From: Papilionanthe hookeriana x Papilionanthe teres | Taxonomy: Eukaryota > Streptophyta > Magnoliopsida > Asparagales > Orchidaceae | Direction: 5' to 3' | Assembly: GCA_022702705.1 (NCBI GenBank) | Contig: CM040427.1 | Span: 74,081,283 to 74,145,282 of the forward strand | DNA: 64,000 nt | In this document: piece after piece, positions 46,901 to 58,900 of the stretch | Layout of the letters: every line of letters begins with the position of its first letter | Position numbering within the stretch: the first letter of the stretch is position 1 | Made by a program: the position numbers and the translations under genes | The notes under the pieces: model-generated | What the model was told of the DNA's origin: nothing | The model's input: only the letters and a program-made list of their open reading frames with translations | The model's database searches: none

Positions 46901-49900
46901 ATCGTATTTACCCTTAATGGTATGTATTTGAGCTTATGGCTTTGCTTGATGTAATTTATAGAGCATAAAATCCTATGTCAACTTGAGTTGATCAAAAATT
47001 GATCACTTACTCATAATGCACCCTAGTTATACGAGTTCGCCGTAGATAACATAAATCATATCTGTTAATAAGGACCTTTTAGTAAGGTAAAAATATTAGG
47101 ATTGAAACAAAATTCAAGCGAGATTCGGAAGAAATGTTAAGGGTCAATAAAGTATGGTTGTTGATTTGGATATTTAGTTCTGGAGCAAAAACCACATGCA
47201 AAATACAAGAATGAGAAAAATGATGCTCTCTCTCTCTCTCTCTCTCTCACTCTCCAAATCTAACTCCGTATAGCCTTCGAAGCTTAGGTTTTTCGAGAGG
47301 ATATAGGGTGAAGTTTCTATCTAAGATGCCACTACAAAGAAGATAAAACAAGTTCTAATAGAATAATGCTTTAATCTTAATTATAATAATAAACAAGAAT
47401 AGTTAAGCAAAAAACGTACCTTCCTGCAGTGTGAAGCAACTCTGCTAAATCAACTCTCATTTTATCTAGAAGATCATCATCTAAATTCAGATATTTTGAT
47501 TCATTGATGATTTGAAGACCTGATTTATAAAGATTTATAGCCTCTTTTATTTCACCTGTAAAATAAGTTGCAGTTAGAGGAAGCCCTGAATGATGAAAAT
47601 TGCATATGAAAACATCCACTATCATATGTGATCATGCATGTTACCTTTTGCACACTTTGCGTGGGCCAATGAAGACATAGCTATTCCAACCTTTGCATCA
47701 GTTTCTCCATATAACTTTTGATATATGCAAAAAATTCTAGAATGCAAGCAAGAAAGAATCAGTCAATAAAATACAAACATGAAAAGACGTTTACAAGCAT
47801 TACCTTCTTATTGAATAGAGGTATCTTTGGCGTTACATGTATAATGTATAATGCAAATAAGTATCTTCGAATGAGAAATGACAATAAACAGAAAAATGAG
47901 CACGTGTGAACAATAATTTATTTGATAAATCATTTTGCAACGTCGCAAATGCAATATGAGATTTTTTCGCTACTTATTTCTCAGAAAGTAATAGGTCCAA
48001 GATATAGTCCTTGTAATCTGATCTAATTTCTCTACAACAAAAGAATCTATCCATGAAGGATTAGTATGGTATTCAACGGGATACTTCATCACCGATTCGT
48101 AATCGGAGTTGCTCTATAGATTTCCCTCTCTACTTATTTCCTAGAAAGTATTGTCATGTTACTCAAACGGTGTTGGGTTCTTCATGTATAACAAACGTTT
48201 TATCGAGAAATAAATTTTTTTCTACACCACAATCAAATTATTAGGCACTAATAATATTTAAAATTCATGCAATCTTAATTTCACATATTTTGCACTACAA
48301 ATGCTATTAATAATTTAGACTTCCCCCTTTTATCTTACAAGACGACATCATTGAATAATAAAGTTTCCAAATGTTCTACATCTATTATATTGGTATGTTG
48401 CTTTAACACCCTGTTACCTCATTAACTATTTTTTTTTCTGCTCTTGGACCATACCTTACTCATCTCAACTCTTTATATATCAAATTGCATTGCCCCTTAC
48501 ACTAGTCATTGATTATATCTTCTTTTTTCATGTTTTTCGATCACTAAACAAACACTATTGGCTTGTTTTACATGTTGTTCATACTATTCACTCGCAATTT
48601 CATTGGGAAAAAACCTACTTTGTTTTATACGTCTATACCATTTTTATCCTCTATATTTATTCTCGAGACCTATATAAGAAAATAATAAAATAACCTTTAT
48701 GAAAACATGCTATAGACATTGAAATTAAAGCACTTCTTAACCAACATACTCAGGATTAAAAACCCCCACCCTTCTTGGGGGTGAAAAAAAATTCTCTTTA
48801 TAGATCAATTGATCATTGCATACGCTAGTTGGTCACCAAAGGGTGTGCTCAAGTTCATAGGTTTGATTATTTTAACATATTCCCCCTACCCACATTTTTG
48901 TTACCACGAGATTGATTGGTTGTTGTGGATCATTTGATTGGAATGAAATTAGGAATAGGTACAACCCCAAACTCTATTTGAATTCTTTTGTCTATGGCCA
49001 TAGATTAAGGTTGGATAATTCTATAATGGATTTAAGCAAATGCTTTCCTAAGTAGTGCCTTCCACCATTAATATAGTGCAATTCCAATGTTATGCTTATT
49101 CGGGGAAGAAATTAGATTTTTCTACTGAATAAGATTATTTACAGCCTTAAAAAGAGTTCATGAGCCTATCATAACAAACTATGTAAGTTGCTAGCTGAGA
49201 TTGATCTTTGAGATCACACAACAAATTATTTTATCTTAAACCAACATACTTTATAGGATTTGCCATATTACCACATAATGTTGACAATAGTCAAATCTTA
49301 ATCAAACTGGATACTTCTACTCGATGAGATTATTTATAGCCTTGAAAAGACTTCACGAGCCTGGTAAAATAAATTGTGTAAGTTCCTAGCTGGGATTGAT
49401 TTTTGAAATTGCACAACAAATTACTTTACCTTAATCGAGCATACATTAGAGGATTTTCCATATTACCACTTAATGTTGACACCAATCATAGGAAATCTAA
49501 GATAAAATACTATTTACAAAGTGGCATTGTCACCAAATATTTGAGATAACTCAAGTACTTTCTTGGAATTTAATTTTATTATAGTAAAATAGGGATATCT
49601 CTTATAGAAAATATGCAACTAAATTTCTTGATGAATTGGGCCTCCTTAGTCACAAGCTTGCTAATATCCCTATGGAGTGTAAGACCATATCTAATGAGGA
49701 TGAACCTCTATATGGTCCATTTCAACAGTGAAAGTGAAAATTTATTTGTTGCTTAAGTGATAATTCAACACATGAAAAATCTAAAAAAAAAATGCATTGG
49801 AATGTTTTTTTAATGAATCCTCGAGCATATATAAAGGTTTCCATGGAAAGATTTGTTGTACACTAAATCTAAGAATATGAATATGTGTAAGCTTTTTTAG

Positions 49901-52900
49901 ATTCAAATTTTCTAAGATTTATTAAAGTAAAACCTAAGAATATTAGATTTTTGTTCAACGAAATCTAATCAACTGGAAAGACAAAAGATAGAATATGGAA
50001 GCTATATTAAGTGTTGAAATTGAATATAGAGGTATGGTTCATTTTCATGCAAAATGATGTGGGTTAGAACACTTTTAAGGAAGTAAGATTTCTCTATCAT
50101 TCAACAAATGAATATATATTATGACAATCGTGATGCCATCTATATTACCATTAATCCTATTTTTATACAAACTATATGACTTATATTGTCATGTAAACTA
50201 TAAAACTCTGTTTAATATAATCTCATGTATCAACACTTAATCTCATGTATCAAACTTCGAAAGAGTGGTGTATATCTTTACCAATGCTTGGGGACACCAA
50301 CCTAATCACACATAAATCTCCTATCTCCCAACTAATTTACGAATTCATATTTTATATTCATTCTTCTGTAATTTCATACAAGATTTTGAACTTATTTGAC
50401 ATAATTCTTTTGGAATAATATCTATCATATTAACCTTAGATCTACCAATTTTCTTGCCTAATTCTTCAATACTTATTTTCTCTAATCGTACTAATCTACT
50501 ATAGCATCCATATTATGGAGTAGATGGTGCCAATGAATAGTTTATAAACATGAGAAGGGAATAAAATTACAATAGTTCCACATCCTAATAAATTAATTTT
50601 ATTATAAAACAAATTGATTTAAATTGAATGTTACTAATAGATCACTGTAATAAATTAATTTAAATTGAATTTTACTTATATATCACTGTAATAAATTAAT
50701 TTAAATTGAATTTTACTTATATATCACTGTAATGAATTAATTTAAATTGAATTTTACTTGCCACAAACAAGTTATTTACTATAAGTTGAAGTTATTATGG
50801 GAGATTGCATCATACTAAAAATAAGTGATTGTTTCCTGTTAATTGTTAATAATCTCTTGTATTTTTGTTGACCTCGTTTTTGTCGAGGTTTAGTTTTCCC
50901 CCCTAGATTTAGGATTCTAGCCTCAGGAGCTTCCCCAACGATCCTAGGTTCCTAGCGATGGGACCCACCTCGTTTTAGAGCGTCTGAAACCACTTCGTTA
51001 CTCTTTGAAATTCTGCACGAGATTCCGTACCACTAGTCTATAGCCAGTCGGAGTTGACGTTAGGAATTCAAATTGAGTCCCTATAGGATCACTGGACATT
51101 AGGACAGCCTCGTACACGTCTTGCACTACTAGACGCACAAATTCTCAGTTCGCAGCTTCGACGCCTTCAATTTCTCTGCAGTGGACTGGACCTGGAGTCA
51201 GAATGTCGGAATGATCGACATCAAAGTCAGAATTTCAAAAAGGACCAGATTTGACGCACTTTCGGATCGACCGTCGACGAGATTGTTCAAACGACCCCGG
51301 ATGATGAAATTGACTGCGCCGATGCGCGATTTTGCCTAAAATTGATGTTCGTTTTGCGACGATAGCCTGTCGGGAATGAAATGTGTGAAACAGGAATTAT
51401 TATTATAATAATAATAATAGTAATACTTATGTTATTTTAATTAGGGAGGATAATTAAAATTTTTTTTTAAAGCCCTAATTCCTTCCCCCATTCGATCGGC
51501 CCGGCTCCTCTCCTGTTCGCACAATGGGAAGACTTCGTTCGTCCCTCTCCCATGCTCGAGCGAGTCGCCTCGATCGTATCTTTCTTCCCCATGCTCGGCC
51601 GTATCCTCTGCGGTCTTCTTCTCCTCCTCAAGCCGCACGTATTCGCTCCCATTCCTTATCCCTGGCCGTGACGTCTTCTCCTCTGCTCTCCCCTGTGCGA
51701 GCCCGTGGCCACCTGCTCCTTTTTGCGATGTTTTTGTCGCTGCTGCCAGAATCCCCTCCAGTTGAGCTCGCCTCCTATAGGTACATTCAGCACCCTCTCC
51801 TCCCTCTAGTCTATAAAAAAGCCCTACTTAGGGCGTCCCAAAGGCTGGCCGAATTTTTAGAGGAAGGGAGGTGCTGCTGGACTGAACCTTGAATTCCTTG
51901 CTCTCCTTGTGTGCTCTGCATTAGCTGGTAACCCCTCTCCTTTCCTCGGTTCTTCTCGGTTTTACCTGAGGTGGCTGTAGCTTGTGTCGTTGGCTTGTTT
52001 CTCCCTGTTTGGTCTTTCGGCTAAGCACTTATGTGTCATGGAGTATTTTGTTTACTTGCTTAAATGATTGTTTCTTTTCCCCCTCTCTAGTGGCATGCTA
52101 GTGTGTTGTTATATTAAGATTTGGGGGTGTTTTATTACTTGAAGCATGTGAAGGGTAGAAGTGTGAGCATATTCTAGGATTTAGACTTGATTATTTGTTT
52201 GAAATGGTTCAAGAATGGCATGCTATTACCTTCCCCTTTTCTTTATGTTCAAAGCAAGTTCAAAATGTTAAAGGTGTGGCCTTAAGATCATGTTATTCCT
52301 CTTTATAAGCATGTTGGGATATGTATCATATGGCTTTACATTTATGCTTATCTAACATAAGGTATTGAAAAGGCTCATTCGGTCTTGCAAGCATATGGAA
52401 GGTTTGGTTTTAATGTCTTAAGTTTTCTTCGGCTCAAAAATGCATGCTATGATCGATTGGGAAAGATTCTATGTTTGTTCTTACTTGAAGCATATGGTAG
52501 TTTTATATTTTGATATATTGAAAGCATGAGGATGTTGTTGTGGCTCAAGTTTGGCTCCTATTAATGGCTTGGTTTTCAGTCTCGAGCTGAGGCTATGTTT
52601 CAATCATATGAACTTTATATATATGAAGCTTTGCAGGACTTGTTCTGGCCTTGTTTAGGAGCTCGGTTTGCTTGTTGTAGCTCTTACCCGAGAGCCCATT
52701 TTGATGTATTATATTTGTCCTTGCTTAAGAACTTCAAAGGAACTTGTTTTGGTCTTGTTTAGGGGCTCGGTTTGCTTGCTTTAGCCCTTACACGAGAGCC
52801 CATTTTGGTGTATTCTCCCTTTCCCTTCTCGATAGCTGTGGGAGGGTTGATTTTATTCATTTTAACCTCCGTTAGGGACTTGATTTTAGCATTTCATAAG

Positions 52901-55900
52901 CACCTTTGGTTTGAAAATACTTATTGTGGGGGACTTTATTTCGATTTGAGAAAAGTTTTGTGGACTGTTTTGAAACGTTTTAAATATATGTTTGAGACTT
53001 ATTTGATGCTGCAGTTTTTTTTTTTTCAGCCTTGTAGTTGGCTCGGTTTCCCCTACAAGGCTCAATTCTTGGTCTCGTGCTTGGTTTGATCTCAGCCTTA
53101 TGATAGCTCAATTTTGGCCTTGTGTTAGGCTTGTCTTAGCCTTGTGCTTGGCTCGGTCCTAGCCTTGTGGTGGCTTGATTTCTGGCTCATGGCAGCTGTA
53201 GTTTTTGCCCTTATGTTGGGCTTGTCTTGGCCTTATGTTGGCTCGGTTTCAGCTCTGTGATGGTTCAATCTTTTGGTCTTGTGCTGGGTTTGATTCCATC
53301 CTTATTGTGAATTTGTTTTGGCTTCGTTTGGGGGCTCGGTTTACTTATATTAGCTCCTACCCGAGAGCCTATCTTGATGCGTTACATTTGTCCCTACTTG
53401 GGAGCTTTAGAATGTTCGTCTTGGCCTTGTTATTTGTGGTGAGCTGAATTCAGTTTTGTGCTGGGCTGCAGTCTCGGCCGTATGGTGAGTATGGTTATGC
53501 TTTGTGACTGTTTGGCTCTAGCTTACTTTGATGGTTGAAATGGGAGGATTTTGGGAATGCGGTTTGGAACTCCCTTGGCTTGCTTATGGAAGGAGGTGAT
53601 TGAGGATTATATTTTGGGCATCTTTTCTATGTGTTGCTTGGTGGAGTTGGAGCTAATTTGGAAGATTTATGAGAGCTTGTTCATTCACTTTCTTATGTGT
53701 TGAAAGCTTTATGTTGGGATGGTTTTTCTGTTATTGCTGTAGCCGTGAGCTTCCTTGGACCCTGTTGCCTTGGCCGTGAGCTTCTTTGGCTCTGTCCTGT
53801 CTTGGCCGTGAGCATTTACTCGGTTTTATTGGAAGATTTCATACTTATGTGATATGTTAAGTTGTGAATTAAGTTTGGAATTGGAAAATTTCAATATTTG
53901 GGGTTTGGAAGCGTCTCGAAGTTTTATTTAGGAGTGTTTTAGATTAACCCTCCTGTCGTATGGGCCCCATCTCTTTTTTAAATTGGATTTGGAGGTAGGT
54001 TAGTCTCCTTTCCTTCCCCTTTTGCTCTTTTAGTTTGTTTTCTTTCGTTTTTCTTTGTTTTAGTTTTCGTTTTGTTTTAGGGCATAGAGTGTTGATGACA
54101 AAGACACACTGGTGTTATAGTGGAATGATATTCCATCCTATGATATCAGGACCTACTCCAGGGACCCGGTGAACCGTAGGATGACGGTATCATTCACAGT
54201 TACGAAACTAGCGGGGCACCCGTACCTTCTTAGGTTGTTAGTGATCCTAAGCCCGACGAAACAATCGACTCGTGGACAACCATAATTTTCAAAAACTGAT
54301 AAGAACGGATTGGATAAGAACATATACAATATTTACAACAAAATATATTTTATTACTAATCAAAACGTGGATACTAATTCTCTTTTGTATGCCTAAAATC
54401 CGCATGCATGATAAAAATATAAATTTTAAAAAATATATTATAACTTAGTTGTCCGACTTGTTGATTATCGGTCTTGCATTAGAGAGCACTCTCCGAGTTA
54501 GGTTTAGTAGGACAGCCTTCCAGTTGAGTGACGAGCTCCATACGTTCGGGTGCCAGAGTAGCCTTCGACAACCTCGAGATACAACTACGTAGTTTCGAGC
54601 CTAGCTCGAGCCGAGTCTTTGCGGTTTCCTTCGGATTTTTCGTATGATTTTGGTGAAGCACTCGTGGTCTTTTCTCCGGGACTTTCCCGAGGTTTTTGAT
54701 GATTTTATTTAAATTGTTATTTATTTTCCTGAGTTTCTCGTCGTGGGTCATTTACCGTTCTTTCTCGAGTTTTCTGGACGATATTTCTTTTTCTGTTTGG
54801 CTTTCATTTATATGATGCATTTCAGTCTGCTACATCTAAGAAAATAACGAATCTCCCAGGTATACAGGTTTGTTTTATATTTATAGCATGTTATCTTCCT
54901 GTTGTACATGCTACTTTTCTTTTCTCACATAGCATGTTGTACCACACTCTTTACTGCATGTTTCTTGTTTTTCATGTGCTATATATATCCTGTTATACAC
55001 TGTACAACCTTAAACATGCTTTCATAGGGTTTAGAGGACTACAACCATAGGGCCGTTTGGTTTGACATCATAACTTGACACCCTAGAAAACTTAAACTCG
55101 TCACGTGAGGAGACTTGAAGCTAGCGCGATGAGCGACACGACCATCTTGATAATGGAACATGTCTTCACCAGCTGAAACAATCCTTAGTAATTAAACAAA
55201 AACTCATAGGATTTCGAGATTGTTCGCCTAGTGCGGCATAAATCCTCAACTTCCCTTTAGGTCTTTCGTATAGCTCTGCTGTACAATATAATCCCTAACC
55301 CATCTTAGGATTTGTCGTTCATCACGACCTAAATCCTCACATCTTCTAGGCTATTTGTGTGACTGTTTCACATAAATGTAAGCCCTAATTAAATAAAATT
55401 GGCAGGATGAAACGTTTAAATAATTTCTCTCTTAAATTCAAGTCAAATCATATGATAGCTTGGGAAGTCACTGAGATTCTCCTCAGGATCTATGACCTCC
55501 CCTAGTTTTCCTCCTTTGAATTCTACAATAAATGTTTCAAATTTGAGTCAATCCCCTTTCACACATTTTTGTTCGATTTCGTTAAAAAGTCATATCCTTT
55601 TGACCTCCTTGAAGATAATATTTCCTAATTTTATCCAGAGTTTTCTTAGGTGACCTCGGTCATTTAAGATATAATTAACTATAGGGGTTTGCCCTTATAG
55701 GGAGTTTTTCTTAACCCAGCTTAATATAAACCCTATTTAATTCTTCATATTAAATAGGAGAACTTGTCGGCAAATAAAATGGTTTCGCAGACCAAACGAA
55801 CGTCATATATTTCTTAGTTTATTTGGTCGAGTCTCACCTTCAAGTCTTGTGTTTATCTTTCAGGATAAATGCAGGTCTTGAGATGTAGTGCTCTTTCATT

Positions 55901-58900
55901 TAAACTATGAAAAATATGATGTTAGTTTGATTTCATATTTTTCAAAAATTATATATATATGTAAATTAAAACGTCCTTCCGAAGCGGGCGACGGGATTTC
56001 GATTCTGGCGACCGACAGCTTCCAACGGACAACTCCACACCCAAAATAATGTTGACAATTGTCTAATCAAACATTAAGAAGACAAACAAAATAGAACTAA
56101 AAGATCAATATTATTCAATAATATGACCCATAGTTCATTATTATAAGACAGTTAATGCAATAATTTTTCAACAGAATTTTACAATTCAAAATTAACATCA
56201 ACAGCTATTGAATATTCTATTGAAGATGCTAGTAGAATTCCTTACTATATAAAAAGGATACTAAACATATTTTAATGGTAAAAATAAAAATTTTCAATTT
56301 ACCCTTCACGCCTAAGACAAGAGTTTTCCATTTAAGCATGGGATTAGGTGTCAAGTGGCAAATGATATTGGCTTTATAATCCAATATAAATTAAGTGAAC
56401 AAATAATCTCACAAAAAAATAATAAAAATCAGCATATTTAAGTTTTTTTATGATTTAGCAAAAAATAATATGGAATAGTCCGACCTGCTAAAGCAAGACT
56501 CTGCTTCTCTTGCTTTCCCTTCGCTAATATAAAGATCACCAAGGCCAAATAGAGGAACAACTAGGTCTTCACTTTCCATTCCTCTATTGTTTTCCAATAT
56601 TTTAATTGCCCGGTCATAAATAGCTATCGCCTTAGAGATTCGTCCAGTTAATCTGAAGACTTTTGCCCTTCCCATAAGTGGAGTTATGAGAAAAGGATTG
56701 TCATCCCCTATAAATGAATACGTTTTAGCAAAATACTAAAAATATTAAATGTAAGGTGGTAGTGAATGAGCAAGAAGCTATGAATTCCTTATTGCTTATC
56801 AACATTCTCATTCGATCAGGGAGAAAAGAAAGAACAGAAGAATATGAGAAAATGAGTAAAATAAATAAAGCAAGAAAAAAAATTGCAACAAGTATATATG
56901 ACAGTGCCACATTAACAAAGTTATTTCTAAAAAGAGAAAACTATTATATACGACCATTCCACACTAACGATGGGATACAAAGACTGCCAAGATCAAATTG
57001 ATCATTTTATGGAGATTATTTGTACCTAAACACAAATATAGAGTTGACAACAAAGTTGTAAATCTATTGCTAGTTTAATCTTAGTGATAACTACTTTAGA
57101 ATTATAAATTCATAATATTGAGATTTAAGAAGATTATTGCCCACGTTCAAATCTCCACATCTTGTACCATGCAAAAAATAAAAAAAAGGATAAACCTTAA
57201 TTAATGATGAGTAATTTTATAGTGATTTATGGATATTTATTTAGAAAAAAATAAATTTATAATCCAAGATCTTAATTGAGATTGTTTTTGATCAAATCAT
57301 ATTATGTGAGAGTTCAAGCACGCTTCTACCATGCAAAAAAAAAAGATAAACCTTAATCATTGAAAAGTTCTTTTATAGTGATTCATGGATATTTATTTAG
57401 AAAAAAATAAATGTATAATCCAAGATCTTAATTGAGATCGTTTTTGATGGAGTTATGTTATGTGAGAGTTAAAGCACACTTTAGCAAGAAAAAAGCTATC
57501 GATTTGATAGAGATTAGATTTTATTGGCTATCAATAAAAAGGAATGCTAAGATATTGATTTGAAAGTATTATATTGGCAGGCGAGCCAGCACAATCAAGA
57601 TACAAAAAGTAGAAAGGCTCATTACCCTAGGCTCTAAGAAAACCTTTACTATAATATTTAGTTTTATGACTGCCTAAAACATTTAAAGGAAATGATAATT
57701 GTAGATGGATTTTAAAAATGACTCATTTTGAATGTCAAAACCAATAAAGCCTTTTTTTTTTCAAAGAAATAGTTATATTACATAATTTGCCTTCTACCAT
57801 ATATTCTAATAAAATTGTTAGATTTGTTTTGTACTTTATGAAAATGTTATAAAAATTATTTGGAACTAAAACTAAGATTATCATCTAACATTTTATTCAC
57901 AAACTTTTATACACGGTTAGATGGAAAAAATAGAAATAGAAGTATACTTTCATCCACCACAACAATCATCATCATCATCATAATCGTTATTATTACTATA
58001 TCAAAATTATCATATCTCAATTATTATGATGGGTGGCTGCAACATGTATTAATGCAATATTGTCCCATTAATGACAATAATCTTCTTTATTATACTTTCC
58101 TTATTTCTTATATTCTCTTGCAATATGTGTGTGTGTGTGTACATATATATGCTTTTAATAGCAAAAGAATTTATTAATGATGCCCTTCATAATACTCTCT
58201 ACACTCTAATAAGGTATGTCATAACCTTAATCCCCTTGAACTTCTTTAAACAACTTCCCAACTAAGTTGCACTCCACAAATTTCTGACTTCTATTAATTT
58301 GCTCTCACACTTTTCTTTGGCTGCAGCACAGCTATCGTTATCACTGCTTCTCCGTCGATATCTTTGTCTCCATCATTGAGTGCTAAGACATTTGGCCTCC
58401 TCAAATTATCATAAATCTATTTACTTCTGTGATCTATTGTTATTCTACATCTGCAATACAATTATTTTCCCTCGTTACATATACACCTTCGTAGATGCTT
58501 CCATCAGTACACTTTGTCAACACTTAATACTCGTTTTGATGTCTTATATCAAATCATTTATTAAGGATTTTATTTGTTTCTTTTCATAAAAAAATGTTGC
58601 TGTCGACTCCTTACATACGATTTGCACTACTCTCTCTTTCAAAGATTAGTCACAATCTTTTTGTGACGCTCACAAAAATTTGTGCAATAAAATTATTTAT
58701 AACGTTATATTTAGTCAAGATTATTTTATACTAATTGAGTTTGTGGAGGAGTATCGCTATATCTAAATTACTACATTTTTTATTATTTATAATAGGAATA
58801 TGCACTATTTATTATTGTGATATTGCCTCAGTATTAAGGATATATTCTCTCTCATTGTACTTTCCTTAATTGTTCTCTTCTTTTTTATATATAAGCATAC

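Larger units (their letters stand above)
50876..56005 (+). mobile_element. Long LTR-like sequence (Ty3/gypsy Tat/Ogre-type, inferred)
   Basis: It starts at TGTTGACCTCG (with a small CCTCG...CGAGG hairpin) and runs about 5.1 kb without coding domains. It has a TATA box at about 51812 and internal repeats. It ends near GAAGCGGGCGACGGG, after which comes TGGCGACCGACAGC, similar to the primer-binding site that follows LTRs of Tat-lineage elements (TGGCGACTC...). LTRs of around 5 kb are known from Ogre elements. A related sequence lies inverted at 60166-64000. The assignment to Tat/Ogre is inference; the shared sequence with the inverted copy is seen directly. Confidence 0.55.

Noticed and set aside
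54479..54751. 90-codon minus-strand frame with coiled-coil look (KLRKINNNLNKIIKNL)
   Set aside because: It is antisense in the long LTR and begins in an A/T-rich low-complexity stretch; no family match recognised.
50876..56005. Interpretation as a host non-coding RNA gene
   Set aside because: It has a TATA box and leader-like start, but the related inverted copy and the primer-binding-like sequence at its end favour an LTR.
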